Positions 17,637 through 26,376 of a stretch of DNA of 64,000 nt are shown in pieces. This DNA comes from Paramicrobacterium agarici (lineage in GTDB: Bacteria > Actinomycetota > Actinomycetes > Actinomycetales > Microbacteriaceae): positions 62,001-126,000 of the forward strand of contig NZ_PDJE01000001.1 of assembly GCF_002563955.1 (NCBI RefSeq), in the 5' to 3' direction. The translations under genes were made by a program, and so were the position numbers. Below the pieces are notes generated by a model, which was not told the DNA's origin, did not search any database, and saw nothing but the letters and a program-made list of their open reading frames with translations. Positions within the stretch are counted from its first letter, which is position 1. Each line of letters opens with the position of its first letter.

Positions 17637-18326
17637 TCAGATCACGTTGACGTCAAGCGGGATGCCGGGGCCGAACGTTGTCGACACGGCACCCTTCTGA
17701 ATGTAGCGGCCCTTCGAGCTTGTCGGCTTGAGGCGCACGACCTCTTCGAGAGCGGTGTTGATGTTGTCGCTCAGCTGCTCGGCCGTGAAGCTGGCCTTGC
17801 CGATGACGAAGTGAACGTTGGCGTGCTTGTCGACGCGGAAGGCGATCTTTCCGCCCTTGATGTCGCTCACGGCCTTCGCGACGTCAGGGGTCACGGTTCC
17901 GGTCTTGGGGTTCGGCATGAGGCCGCGAGGACCGAGTACCTTACCGAGACGACCGACCTTGCCCATGAGCTCCGGCGTCGATACGGCGACGTCGAAATCG
18001 GTGTAGCCGTCGGCAACCTTCTGAATGAGCTCGTCGCCGCCGACCTCGTCTGCGCCTGCCTCGATGGCCGCCTCAGCGGCAGCACCGGTTGCGAAGACGA
18101 TGACGCGGGCGGTCTTGCCCGTACCGTGAGGAAGAATGACGGTACCGCGAACCATCTGGTCCGCCTTACGCGGGTCGACGCTGAGCTTCAGTGCGACCTC
18201 GACCGTCGAGTTGAACTTCGACGAACCGGTCTCCTTTGCGAGGGCGACAGCCTCGTTCGGGGTGTAGTGCTTTCCAGCCTCGATCTTCTCGGCTGCGGCC
18301 CTGTAGGCCTTTGACTTCTGTGCCAT
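17637..18326 (-). CDS. rplA: 50S ribosomal protein L1
   Basis: Ribosomal protein L1 of 229 aa, the full family length. It forms the L1 stalk of the large subunit and in many bacteria represses its own operon. Diagnostic segments are [11 protein letters not shown], the PHGTGK loop, [19 protein letters not shown] (residues about 125-143) and the closing [12 protein letters not shown]. It lies 71 bases after rplK in the conserved secE-nusG-rplK-rplA order and is followed by a strong terminator. A ribosome binding site (AGGAG in the leader) precedes ATG 18324-18326. Confidence 0.98.
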   Translation of the reverse strand: MAQKSKAYRAAAEKIEAGKHYTPNEAVALAKETGSSKFNSTVEVALKLSVDPRKADQMVRGTVILPHGTGKTARVIVFATGAAAEAAIEAGADEVGGDELIQKVADGYTDFDVAVSTPELMGKVGRLGKVLGPRGLMPNPKTGTVTPDVAKAVSDIKGGKIAFRVDKHANVHFVIGKASFTAEQLSDNINTALEEVVRLKPTSSKGRYIQKGAVSTTFGPGIPLDVNVI

Positions 18327-18397
18327 GTTTTTCTCCTGTTGAGAATGTGGTCATCTGCGCCTGGCCGGCGCTGCCACTGATGTCTGGGGAACGAGTG

Positions 18398-18826
18398 TTA
18401 CTCGACGGTGATGCCCATGGAACGAGCGGTGCCGGCGACGATCTTCTTCGCGGCGTCGATGTCGTTCGCGTTGAGGTCCGCCATCTTCTGCTCGGCGATC
18501 TCTTTCACCTGGTCCTGGGTCAGCTTGCCGACCTTGGTGGTGTGGGGAACTCCGGAGCCCTTCTTGACTCCCGCAGCCTTCTTGATGAGCTCGGCTGCCG
18601 GCGGGGTCTTGAGAATGAACGTGAACGAGCGGTCCTCGTAGACGGTGATCTCGACCGGCACGACGTTTCCGCGCTGCGACTCCGTCGCTGCGTTGTACGC
18701 CTTGCAGAACTCCATGATGTTGACGCCGTGCTGACCCAGCGCCGGACCGATCGGCGGGGCGGGGTTGGCGGCGCCGGCGTTGATCTGAAGCTTGATCAGA
18801 CCAGTAACCTTCTTCTTCGGTGCCAT
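18398..18826 (-). CDS. rplK: 50S ribosomal protein L11
   Basis: Ribosomal protein L11 of 142 aa, part of the GTPase-associated centre where EF-G and RelA act and where thiostrepton binds. [15 protein letters not shown], the proline-rich [17 protein letters not shown] segment (residues about 20-36) and the C-terminal RNA-binding domain ending RSMGITVE are all present. It precedes rplA and follows nusG, as usual in bacteria. Confidence 0.98.
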   Translation of the reverse strand: MAPKKKVTGLIKLQINAGAANPAPPIGPALGQHGVNIMEFCKAYNAATESQRGNVVPVEITVYEDRSFTFILKTPPAAELIKKAAGVKKGSGVPHTTKVGKLTQDQVKEIAEQKMADLNANDIDAAKKIVAGTARSMGITVE

Positions 18827-18941
18827 GTTTCTTCCTTCTTCTGGTTATCGAACTCCGCCGGACGTGGCGGATGCTCTCCCGACGGCCCTGGCCGGGCCGC
18901 GGTAATCCGGTCGGGTGCCGCAAAGCTCCCCGACCGAGGTT

Positions 18942-19817
18942 CTAAAGCTTGGTGACCTGGTCGAAGCTGAGCTCGACCGGAGTCTCGCGCTCGAAGAGCG
19001 AGACGAGCACGGTGAGCTTGCCGCTCTCGGGCTTGATTTCGCTGATCGTGCCGGGCAGACCCGCGAACGAGCCTTCCTTGATGGTGATGGTCTCGCCGAC
19101 CTCGAAATCGACCTCTGCGGGAATCGGGCGGGCCTGTGCTTTCGCGCCACCCGAGCTTGTCGACTTTGCCGGAGCGGTCTCCTTGACCTCGACGAGGCTC
19201 TTGAGCATGTTGAATGCCTCTTCGAAGCGCAACGGCACCGGGTTATGCGCGTTGCCGACGAAGCCGGTGACGCCTGGCGTGTGGCGCACGACGGACCAGC
19301 TGTCTTCATTGAGGTCCATGCGCACGAGCACGTAACCCGGAACGCGCACGCGAGTCACCATCTTGCGCTGGCCGTTCTTGATCTCCACCACGTCTTCCAT
19401 GGGGACCTCGACCTGGTAGATGTAGTCCTCGACTTCGAGCGTTCCCTTGCGCTGCTCGATGTTCGCCTTCACACGGCGCTCGAACCCGGCATACGAGTGG
19501 ATGACGTACCACTTACCCGGCATCATGCGAAGTTCCGTGCGGAACGCCTGGTACGGGTCGACCTCGGCCTCTTCGGTTTCGTCGGCGGCCTCGGCGTCCG
19601 AGTCCTCCGACGTCTGTCCGAGAGCGTCGAGCGCAGCATCGAGGGAGCCCTCGACGTCGCCGTCTTCGACGTGCAGCGCGCGGTTCTCGGCGGGCTCGAC
19701 GGCCTGCTCGTTTCCGGCGAGGACGTTGCCCTCTTGGGCTTCGTCGACCTCTGACGACTGCTCAGCCGCGGTTGCCCAGTCGACGTCGTCTCGGTTTCTC
19801 TCTGACACTGAATTCAT
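18942..19817 (-). CDS. nusG: transcription termination/antitermination factor NusG
   Basis: NusG binds RNA polymerase and couples it to Rho and the ribosome. The NGN domain starts at [15 protein letters not shown] and includes GYVLVRMDL and [12 protein letters not shown]. The KOW domain includes [18 protein letters not shown] near the C-terminus. As in other Actinobacteria there is a long acidic N-terminal extension, here about 100 residues. ATG 19815-19817 was chosen; a start ten codons earlier is in frame but less likely. It lies 64 bases after secE. Confidence 0.96.
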   Translation of the reverse strand: MNSVSERNRDDVDWATAAEQSSEVDEAQEGNVLAGNEQAVEPAENRALHVEDGDVEGSLDAALDALGQTSEDSDAEAADETEEAEVDPYQAFRTELRMMPGKWYVIHSYAGFERRVKANIEQRKGTLEVEDYIYQVEVPMEDVVEIKNGQRKMVTRVRVPGYVLVRMDLNEDSWSVVRHTPGVTGFVGNAHNPVPLRFEEAFNMLKSLVEVKETAPAKSTSSGGAKAQARPIPAEVDFEVGETITIKEGSFAGLPGTISEIKPESGKLTVLVSLFERETPVELSFDQVTKL

Positions 19818-19881
19818 TCCATTTCTTGTCGTGCGGCGGTCCCGCAACGGTGTGGCACGGGCGCCGTATGAGGTGACTCGA

Positions 19882-20157
19882 TCAGACCCCGGGGCTTCCG
19901 AAGGTCAGGATGACGAGCCAGCTGAAGAGTTGGTCGAGTCCGAACACGAGAGCCATCATGACGATCACGAAGACCAGCACGACGGCGGTGTAGCTCCAGA
20001 GCTCCTTCTTCGTCGGAGTGACGACCTTCTTGAGCTCATTGATGACCTGCTTCAGGAACAAAATGATCCCGGCAAAGGGTCCACGCTTTTCAGCGCGGTC
20101 CTTCTTCGCTGCAGCGACGACATCCTCGCTGGGTGTGTCGATTACTTTTCGGGCCAA
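19882..20157 (-). CDS. secE: preprotein translocase subunit SecE
   Basis: SecE is the small essential subunit of the SecYEG channel. The 91-aa protein has an amphipathic segment, [20 protein letters not shown], followed by one C-terminal membrane helix (about 54-83), exactly the actinobacterial SecE layout. The start is TTG 20155-20157 with AAAGGTG nine bases upstream. tRNA-Trp lies 42 bases upstream on the same strand, a widely conserved arrangement. Confidence 0.96.
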   Translation of the reverse strand: MARKVIDTPSEDVVAAAKKDRAEKRGPFAGIILFLKQVINELKKVVTPTKKELWSYTAVVLVFVIVMMALVFGLDQLFSWLVILTFGSPGV

Positions 20158-20199
20158 CGTGTTACACCTTTCGTGTGCCGATGTTCACGCATCGACGCG

Positions 20200-20272
20200 C
20201 AGGGCGGACAGGACTCGAACCTGCAACCTGCGGTTTTGGAGACCGCTGCTCTACCAATTGAGCCACCGCCCT
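20200..20272 (-). tRNA. tRNA-Trp (anticodon CCA)
   Basis: The minus strand folds as a 73-nt tRNA. The acceptor stem pairs AGGGCGG with CCGCCCT and carries discriminator G, the anticodon loop reads CTCCAAA (CCA), and the T-loop is GGTTCGAGTCC. The terminal CCA is not encoded. It sits directly upstream of secE. Confidence 0.97.
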
Positions 20273-20380
20273 ATGAGTGGGGTTGCACCTACTCTAGGGG
20301 TGAAATCTGCACAGCACCACTGAACCTCGTGCACCCAGGTGGATGCTGAAATAGGCACAGAAAAGCTTGGCAGACTTCAA

Positions 20381-21289
20381 CTACCTCGCATAAGTGTACG
20401 CGACGACGCAGGCATCTCCAAGCTGAGCGATGTGCATCCGGCAGGCGGCTCTCAGTTCCCCGAGATGAACGTTTCCGCTGATGATTGTCGAACTGGATCC
20501 GCCGACCCAGATGCCGGTGTCGTCTGATGTGATCGAGACGCGACCAGAACGCCCGATGGCGGCCCCCTGACGAGCGGTGTATGCCGGGGGCAGAATTCCC
20601 TCGCGCGTGAGCCAAACGGCGAATCCCGCGTTGAGGCTCCCGGTGACGGGATCCTCGTCGATGCCGAAACCCGGGGCGAAGGCGCGAACTTCGACGTCGC
20701 CCGACCCATCGGAGTGACGACCGAGGACTCCTACCTTCAGAGCATCCATGCGCGCGAAGTCGGGCTGGAGCGCCAAGACCATTTCAGCGTCGTCGAGCAT
20801 GATGCCAAGCCATCCCGGTCCGTTGTCGATCCATTCCGCGCGACGCACCTGCTCAACGTCGATGCCGAGCGCCGCTGCAGCCGTGTTCAGCGTCGACGAA
20901 TCGATCGGGCCTGAGCGCACGAGTTCGGGCGCGCGAAAGGCGAGCCCCGTCGGCTCGCGCCGCAGGGTGACGAGCCCGACCACGCAGTCCTGCACGAGCA
21001 CGTCGCCGTCAGGCACTCCCCCTGCCTCGATCCACGCGTGCGCGCTGCCCAGCGTGGGATGCCCGGCGAACGGAAGCTCGCGTGTGGGCGTGAAGATGCG
21101 CACCCTGTAATGTGCTCGGTCGTCGCGCGGGGCAAGCAGAAAGGCCGTCTCCGACAGATTGGTCCAGCGGGCGAAGGCCGCCATGTCGGCATCCGTCCAC
21201 GCGTCGGCGTCATGCACGACGGCGAGAGGATTGCCAGTGAATGGACCGTTCGAAAAGACATCGACCTGTGAGAATGCGAACTTCGGCAT
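20381..21289 (-). CDS. PhzF-family isomerase-like protein
   Basis: A 302-aa protein of the PhzF phenazine biosynthesis/diaminopimelate-epimerase-like fold. Clear signatures are VDVFSNGPFTGNPLAVV at the N-terminus, the conserved glutamate in LSETAFL, FTPTRELPFAGHPTLG, and EDPVTGSLNAG in the second half. Most family members are uncharacterised isomerases, and no phenazine genes are nearby. The last about 20 residues (from ACRMHIAQ) extend past the usual end of the family and may reflect a lost stop codon. Confidence 0.9.
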   Translation of the reverse strand: MPKFAFSQVDVFSNGPFTGNPLAVVHDADAWTDADMAAFARWTNLSETAFLLAPRDDRAHYRVRIFTPTRELPFAGHPTLGSAHAWIEAGGVPDGDVLVQDCVVGLVTLRREPTGLAFRAPELVRSGPIDSSTLNTAAAALGIDVEQVRRAEWIDNGPGWLGIMLDDAEMVLALQPDFARMDALKVGVLGRHSDGSGDVEVRAFAPGFGIDEDPVTGSLNAGFAVWLTREGILPPAYTARQGAAIGRSGRVSITSDDTGIWVGGSSSTIISGNVHLGELRAACRMHIAQLGDACVVAYTYAR

Positions 21290-21559
21290 CTCCCCATTCT
21301 GCGGGCCAGTATCCCAGAGCCTCGCGAGACAGCCCGATCACGGCACGAGCGTTTCGATTTCTCGCCGCTCCGCATCCTCCGCCACCGACGACACTCTGGC
21401 GAACCGGTGGTGAGAATCCGGGCGAGCGCCGCGCTGCACTTCTTTCCGCACGCGCCACTCTCTGTCCACAACCAGCCGACTCTCGCAGTTGTCCACAATG
21501 GTGTCGTGACCGGGTCTTCTGGTGAGGTCAGTGTCGGTGGTCGCTGGAAGACTGTTGGC

Positions 21560-23131
21560 ATGGAAAACACGGCAGCAGCACCCGGGTTCGAGTCCGAGAT
21601 GGGGTCGGATGCTGTCGCTGTGCGTGCCGCGGAGAATGCACTCGCCGCAGCTGCTGAACTCACCGACATCGACCCCGCCGCCCTCTCATCTGATTCCCTT
21701 CTGGAGTTCACGGGTCTGCTGGGCAATATCTGCCGTCTGGTCGAGGGTCGTCAGGTCGGCAACGTCGGCGATATTGCTCGGCGTTCGGACACGGATGCCG
21801 GGTTTGATGGTCTTGCTGCTCGTCATGGGGCGTCGTCTGCGGCAGCCTTGTTTGAGAAGATCACCGGGGCGAAGAACTCGACCGCGTACCGATATACGAG
21901 ACTCGCCACTCATACGACACCAAGAGTCTCCGACACCGGGCTGCCCCTTGCTCCGGTGTTCGCGCAGACCGCTCAAGCGCTTGCGGAAGGCACGATCGGT
22001 CTGGATGCTGCCGAAGCGATCACCGCGACACTCGCACCCGTGCTGCCGCGTGCGGTGCCGGAGCAGATGGACAGGGCCGAAGCGACCTTGCTGGGCAACG
22101 CGACCGGCGCGAACGGGGAGGCACCCGTGTCAGCGGATAACCTCCGTCAGCAGGCGAGAGCGTTCTGCGCCGTTCTCGACCCCGACGGTGTCGAACCGTC
22201 CGCGGAGGAACTGCATGAGGCGCGGAAGCTGGTGTTTCGGCATCAAGACGACGGGACCCTGAAGATCACGGGCACCCTGTCCCCGGAACAGGCGGCACAG
22301 GTGACACCCGTGTTTGACGCCTACATGTCCAAGAGAACGTCGCCGACGTTTATGCAGGCTGAAGAGCTTGCTGACAACGAGGAAGCGCCGGAGGAGCGGT
22401 CGAAACCGCAAGAACGCGCCGACGTGTTCACGGCGATCATCGGCGGCACCGGGAAACAGAAGACCGCACCCAAACTCCACGGCCGAGGCCCGACCGTGCT
22501 CGTCACCGTGGATGAACGCAACCTCGACAGCGGAACCGGGGCAGCGTGGTCACCAGGGACACCGGCACCGTTGCCGATGAGCTACGTGAAGCAAATGCAA
22601 TGCGACGGCGACACCCGGCAGGTCGCGATCAACAGTGATGGCGAAGTGCTCAATCTCGGGACCGCCGAGAGGTTTTTCAGCACGCAGCAGCGTCTAGCGT
22701 TGATCGCCAGGGACGCACCCACCTGTGTTGCACCCGACTGTCACATCCCCGCCTGGCTGTGCGAAGCCCACCACATTCAGAGGTGGGAGACCGGCGGCAG
22801 AACAGACCTGTCCAACGGCATCCTCGTCTGTTGGTTTCACCACAGACTGCTCGAACGCGGAGAATGGGCCATCACCCGCGACAACAACGGCCGACCACGC
22901 GTGGTCCCGCCCGGCTGGTATGTCAACCGGAGATACCTGGGACAACGCAGAGCGCCCGGAGACGGTACGACTGCGGCAGAACCACGCACGAGTGCGGCCG
23001 GACCACAGACGAGTGCGCCCCGGCGCGGGACCAACGCGACGAGACCGAGGACGAGTGCGCCCGAAGGCACAACCAACAGTGAAAACGGCGGTCCACTCGA
23101 CGATGCACGAGATACCGGGCCGCGTTCCTGA
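21560..23131 (+). CDS. DUF222 domain protein with C-terminal HNH endonuclease motif (13E12 type)
   Basis: A 523-aa member of the DUF222-HNH family that occurs in many copies in Actinobacteria (13E12 repeat family of mycobacteria). The N-terminal DUF222 region is helical and the C-terminal HNH nuclease reads CVAPDCHIPAWLCEAHH followed by LSNGILVCWFHH, with both zinc cysteines and the catalytic histidine present. The last about 45 residues are low-complexity and repeat TSA/RTSAPR-like units. ATG 21560 has TGGAAG nine bases upstream; the 51 codons before it in frame are not convincing. The family is often thought to be mobile or selfish, but its activity is unproven. Confidence 0.88.
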   Translation: MENTAAAPGFESEMGSDAVAVRAAENALAAAAELTDIDPAALSSDSLLEFTGLLGNICRLVEGRQVGNVGDIARRSDTDAGFDGLAARHGASSAAALFEKITGAKNSTAYRYTRLATHTTPRVSDTGLPLAPVFAQTAQALAEGTIGLDAAEAITATLAPVLPRAVPEQMDRAEATLLGNATGANGEAPVSADNLRQQARAFCAVLDPDGVEPSAEELHEARKLVFRHQDDGTLKITGTLSPEQAAQVTPVFDAYMSKRTSPTFMQAEELADNEEAPEERSKPQERADVFTAIIGGTGKQKTAPKLHGRGPTVLVTVDERNLDSGTGAAWSPGTPAPLPMSYVKQMQCDGDTRQVAINSDGEVLNLGTAERFFSTQQRLALIARDAPTCVAPDCHIPAWLCEAHHIQRWETGGRTDLSNGILVCWFHHRLLERGEWAITRDNNGRPRVVPPGWYVNRRYLGQRRAPGDGTTAAEPRTSAAGPQTSAPRRGTNATRPRTSAPEGTTNSENGGPLDDARDTGPRS

Positions 23132-23260
23132 CAACGCGGCGGCCCCGAGACACGATACGCACGAGTGACACCACTCGAAGCGCTGCTCGGAGTGCCCAGG
23201 CCCCATGAATTTGAGGTCCGCCGTGCGACGACACTCGATTTATGGGGCGGCAGCGGCGCA

Positions 23261-23386
23261 GGAGAAGGCGACAGCGCCACGGGAGCAGGCGACAGCGTCA
23301 CAGGAGCAGGCGACAGCGTCACAGGAGCAGGCGACAGCGTCGCTGGAGCAGGCGACAGAGTCTCTTGAGCAGCCGACTCTGCCACG
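23261..23386. repeat. six-unit 21-bp tandem repeat
   Basis: Units start at 23261, 23282, 23303, 23324, 23345 and 23366. Units 2 and 3 are identical (GGAGCAGGCGACAGCGTCACA in consensus) and the outer units diverge, most strongly the last. The unit length is a multiple of three, so several frames stay open across it, for example a heptapeptide EQATASQ. The array ends 15 bases before the DJ-1/PfpI start codon. Confidence 0.9.
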
Positions 23387-23401
23387 TGAAAAGATGAGGG
23401 C

Positions 23402-24019
23402 ATGCGGTCACCACGTCACGTCGGAATCGTTCTCTTCGAAGACTTCGAGCTCCTAGACGCTTTCGGCCCCATCGAGCTACTCAGCCGACTGCCAGAGGAA
23501 TTCACGATTTCACTCGTCGGCCCCACAGCAGCGCCAGTCCGCAGCCGACAAGGCACGCTCGTCGTCGCAGACACAAGCTATACCGACGCTCCAGCCCCCG
23601 ATATCGTCCTCGTACCGGGCGGCCAGGGCACCCGCATTCTCGCCGCCGACCACGAATTTCTGTCATGGCTTTCCGACTGGGCACGTTCTGCGCAGATCGT
23701 CACATCAGTGTGCACGGGTTCAGCACTGCTGGCAGCATCCGGTCTCCTCGAGGGATACCGCGCAACGTCAAATAAGCGCGCATTCGAGTGGGCCGCGCAG
23801 CACGGAGACGACGTGAGCTGGCAGCCACAGGCACGCTGGGTCGTCGACCGCAACCGCTGGACATCATCGGGCGTCGCCGCAGGCATGGACATGACACACG
23901 CTTTGATTGCAGATCTCGTCGGCACGGATGCTGCCACAGAAGCCGCAGCGAGCATCGAATACGAGCCGCACACCGACCCCGACGTCGATCCCTTTGCCCC
24001 GCCGAGCGGAGCCGCATGA
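23402..24019 (+). CDS. DJ-1/PfpI family protein (isonitrile hydratase-like)
   Basis: A 205-aa class I glutamine-amidotransferase-like protein. It starts VGIVLFEDFELLDAFGPIE, the typical opening of the DJ-1/PfpI transcription-regulator-like and isonitrile hydratase subgroup. The nucleophile is the cysteine in TSVCTGSALLA (residues about 100-110), and the TSNKRAFEW and TSSGVAAGMDM motifs follow. The start ATG 23402 has GAGGG in its leader. It overlaps the next gene by ATGA. The 21-bp repeat array directly upstream may alter its promoter spacing. The substrate is unknown. Confidence 0.88.
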   Translation: MRSPRHVGIVLFEDFELLDAFGPIELLSRLPEEFTISLVGPTAAPVRSRQGTLVVADTSYTDAPAPDIVLVPGGQGTRILAADHEFLSWLSDWARSAQIVTSVCTGSALLAASGLLEGYRATSNKRAFEWAAQHGDDVSWQPQARWVVDRNRWTSSGVAAGMDMTHALIADLVGTDAATEAAASIEYEPHTDPDVDPFAPPSGAA

Positions 24020-24945
24020 CCGGCAGCACCCGGCGCCCCGCCCAGGCTCTCGGCGTCTATCTTGTTCTCGCATTCGGGATGTCGTGGCTCATCGCGCTGC
24101 CACTGTGGCTGAGCGGCGATGGCCTGCAGCATCCGGCATTCGGCACCATCGCCCTGTGCATGATGCTCACTCCCGCCATCGCGGCGCTCGTCACCGTGTT
24201 CGTCGTCGAATGCCCAGAGCACCCCGCCGAAAGGCTGGGACTCGTCCCGTTGCGACCGGCAGGACGCTTTCTCGCGTACCTGGGCCTCGGGCTCGCGGTT
24301 CCGGTCACGCTCGTCTTCGGCGCGTTCGTCGCGGGCAGCCTGCTCGGCGTCTACCCCGCGGACTTCACTCGCTTCTCCGGGTTCCGCGAGATGCTGATGG
24401 CGCAAACGGGCGGCCGGCTGCCACTGCCGGTCGGCGTGCTCGTGGCACTGCAATTCGTGAACGTCGTCCTCGGCAGCATCCTGAACCTGCTTCCCGCACT
24501 GGGTGAAGAACTCGGCTGGCGCGGCTGGCTCCTGCCGCACCTGCAGCGGTTCGGAACTGTTCCCGCGTTGCTCGTCAGCGGAATCATCTGGGGGCTCTGG
24601 CACGCCCCCCTGCTGCTGCTCGGCTACAACTACCCGACGGCACCCGGCTGGCTCAGCGTGCTGATGATGATCGGAATGTGCACGCTCGTCGGCTCGGTGT
24701 TCGCGTGGCTGCGCATTCGTTCGCGCTCAGTGTGGCCCGCGGCACTTGCGCACGCCGCCTTGAACGCGTCCGTCGGCCTCTCGATGGTGTACGTGCAGTC
24801 AGGGTCGACGTTCGACACCGTGCACGCGACGATCCTCGGGTGGTCGGGCTGGATACTCCCTGCCGTGCTCCTGGCCCTGCTCATCGTGACGAAGCAGTTC
24901 GCATGGCCACCCAAAGCTCCCGTTCGCAGGCGAAACTTCTTCTAA
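24016..24945 (+). CDS. CPBP-family intramembrane glutamic endopeptidase
   Basis: A polytopic membrane protein of 309 aa with the CPBP (Abi/Rce1-like) catalytic motifs. Motif 1 is EELGWRGW (about residue 170), motif 2 is WGLWHAPLL and motif 3 is HAALNAS. Such proteases process prenylated-like or signal substrates, and some act as self-immunity proteins for bacteriocins. ATG 24016 overlaps the DJ-1/PfpI stop by ATGA, so the two are cotranslated. The longer open frame starting upstream is antisense-type sequence inside the neighbour. Confidence 0.9.
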   Translation: MTGSTRRPAQALGVYLVLAFGMSWLIALPLWLSGDGLQHPAFGTIALCMMLTPAIAALVTVFVVECPEHPAERLGLVPLRPAGRFLAYLGLGLAVPVTLVFGAFVAGSLLGVYPADFTRFSGFREMLMAQTGGRLPLPVGVLVALQFVNVVLGSILNLLPALGEELGWRGWLLPHLQRFGTVPALLVSGIIWGLWHAPLLLLGYNYPTAPGWLSVLMMIGMCTLVGSVFAWLRIRSRSVWPAALAHAALNASVGLSMVYVQSGSTFDTVHATILGWSGWILPAVLLALLIVTKQFAWPPKAPVRRRNFF

Positions 24946-24955
24946 GCCGCGCCCG

Positions 24956-25789
24956 TCACTCCCATGTGCCGTCGCCCGCTTGAATGTCGCTCGGCGTCTC
25001 GGGAACGGCGTCAAGCGGAACGACCATCGGCTTTCCCGTCACCGGATCGTCAACGCACACGGCACGCAGCCCGAAGACCTCGTGCACGAGCTCTGCCGAG
25101 ACGATGTCGGCCGGCGCGCCCTGCGCGATAATGCGGCCGTCGCGCATGGCGATGACGTGATCGGCATAGCGGAACGCCATATTGAGGTCGTGCAACACGG
25201 CGACGAGCGTGTAGCTTCCGTGCGCGTGGAGGGACCGACAGAGATTGAGAACGTCGATCTGGTGGGCAATGTCGAGAAAGGTCGTCGGCTCGTCGAGCAG
25301 CAGAAGCGGAGTCTGCTGTGCCAGCACGAGCGCGAGCCAGACACGCTGTCGCTGACCACCCGAGAGTTCGTCGACCTGCGCATCGGCGAGGTGCAGCACG
25401 TTCGTCGACTCCATCGCGTCATGCACCGCGGCTTCATCGGCTTCTGACCACTGCCGCAGGAGACTCTGATGCGGAAAGCGTCCACGCGAGACCAGCTCGA
25501 AGACCGTGATGCCGTCGGGCGCGACCGATGACTGCGGCAGCAGTCCAAGGCGTCGCGCCACCTCTTTCGACCCGTACTCCGTTATTGCGCGTCCGTCGAG
25601 AATGACCTGACCGGCCGTGGGTGACAGCAACCGCGACAGCGCGCGCAGAAGCGTCGACTTTCCGCACGCATTGGGCCCGATGATGGCGGTGAACGAACCC
25701 GGAGGAATCGAGACGTCGAGGTCAGCGGAGATGACACGCCCGTCGTATCCGAGCGTCAGCCCGCGCCCCGCAAGCGTCTCCTGCGTCAC
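24956..25789 (-). CDS. ABC transporter ATP-binding protein, iron-siderophore type
   Basis: A 277-aa ATPase of the FecE/FepC type. Walker A is GPNACGKST (residues 37-45), the Q-loop lies in LGLLPQSS, the signature is LSGGQRQRVWLAL, Walker B is LLLLDEPTTFLD and the H-loop is VAVLHDLN. There is no permease or binding protein beside it, so it must serve components encoded elsewhere, or be a remnant of a transporter operon. A sequence matching the DtxR/IdeR iron box lies 55 bases upstream of its ATG, which supports iron-regulated expression. It is convergent with the CPBP gene, 10 bases apart. Confidence 0.92.
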   Translation of the reverse strand: MTQETLAGRGLTLGYDGRVISADLDVSIPPGSFTAIIGPNACGKSTLLRALSRLLSPTAGQVILDGRAITEYGSKEVARRLGLLPQSSVAPDGITVFELVSRGRFPHQSLLRQWSEADEAAVHDAMESTNVLHLADAQVDELSGGQRQRVWLALVLAQQTPLLLLDEPTTFLDIAHQIDVLNLCRSLHAHGSYTLVAVLHDLNMAFRYADHVIAMRDGRIIAQGAPADIVSAELVHEVFGLRAVCVDDPVTGKPMVVPLDAVPETPSDIQAGDGTWE

Positions 25790-25843
25790 GACGTCCCTTC
25801 ACTCTCGGTTCCCATGCGCGGTATGCCGCATGCGCACGCAAAT

Positions 25844-25862
25844 TTAGCACAGCCTTACCTCA
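25844..25862 (-). promoter_or_regulatory. DtxR/IdeR-type iron box
   Basis: Read on the minus strand, TGAGGTAAGGCTGTGCTAA matches the actinobacterial iron-box consensus TTAGGTTAGGCTAACCTAA at 14 of 19 positions, including the core AGGCT. It lies 55 bases before the ABC ATPase start, where a repressor would cover the promoter. The match was made by eye. Confidence 0.7.
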
Positions 25863-26078
25863 CGAATTGTGAGCGCAAGCGAAGCATTGGGCAATTTCTC
25901 ACGCGATCGAATCTCGACGGGAGATTCTCGCCCACTCGACCGATCGGGCTCAGAAAATTTACGCATTTTCGCAATATGACAAGGTCGACCTTTCTTTTCT
26001 GACTCAGTGGGGTTCCGCCTCGCCCGCGGAGGCGCACAGTAGTAAGTACCCCGCAACACAACCGCGAAGGAGGACATC

Positions 26079-26189
26079 ATGACAAGCACACGTATCGTGC
26101 GCGACACCGATCAGACGCCCGCGGCTGTGGAACTTGCGGCGGCATGGAGCGAAGACCCGTTCTGCCACCTCACTGTTCCGATGGACTGA
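26079..26189 (+). CDS. 36-aa small ORF of unknown function
   Basis: ATG 26079 follows GAAGGAGG (26066-26073) at the ideal distance, the strongest ribosome binding site in this part of the window. The product starts MTSTRIVRDTDQ and ends CHLTVPMD, with no membrane segment and a single cysteine. It has its own upstream structured region and a strong terminator 65 bases after the stop, so it looks like a complete small transcription unit. It is not recognised as a member of any family. It may be a regulatory or leader peptide, a small toxin or bacteriocin-like peptide, or the ORF of a dual-function sRNA. Confidence 0.55.
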   Translation: MTSTRIVRDTDQTPAAVELAAAWSEDPFCHLTVPMD

Positions 26190-26253
26190 TCCATCAGCAG
26201 TCGCACGGCATACCCGCCACTGCGAAGATCGCGTAGAACGCAATCGAAACGAA

Positions 26254-26288
26254 TGGATGCTGCGGCCCACTGCGGGCCGCAGCATCCA
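26254..26288 (+). terminator. strong hairpin terminator after the small ORF
   Basis: TGGATGCTGCGGCCC (26254-26268) pairs perfectly with GGGCCGCAGCATCCA (26274-26288), giving 15 bp around loop ACTGC. A weak pyrimidine tract (CTTCTTG) follows. Both arms contain the abundant octamer GGATGCTG/CAGCATCC. Confidence 0.75.
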
Positions 26289-26376
26289 CTTCTTGATCTC
26301 TGCCTCTTGACACCCGTCACGGTCTTTGCCAGCTTCGACGTCACACTCATGATGGTCTGAGCAAAGGAGCAGGATC

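Larger units (their letters stand above)
25863..26376. other. 514-base stretch without a conventional gene, AT-rich then structured
   Basis: Apart from the 36-codon ORF at 26079-26189 and the hairpin at 26254-26288, this stretch holds several palindromes: GAAAAT-6-ATTTTC near 25951-25968, the perfect 12-mer AAGGTCGACCTT at 25981-25992, the hairpin CGCCTC/GAGGCG at 26016-26034, and the outer pair GGGGT (26009-26013)/ACCCC (26048-26052). The first 120 bases are distinctly AT-richer than the rest of the window, which suggests promoters for both directions. Confidence 0.6.

Noticed and set aside
20200..20272. tRNA-Trp as attachment site of an integrated element
   Set aside because: No integrase gene and no second copy of the tRNA 3' end were found in the accessory stretch.
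23165..23368. 67-codon ORF through the tandem repeat
   Set aside because: All three frames are open through the 21-bp units, no ribosome binding site precedes GTG 23165, and the product is not recognised.
23261..23386. tandem repeat considered as a CRISPR array
   Set aside because: The 21-bp units are contiguous without spacers, and no cas genes are near.
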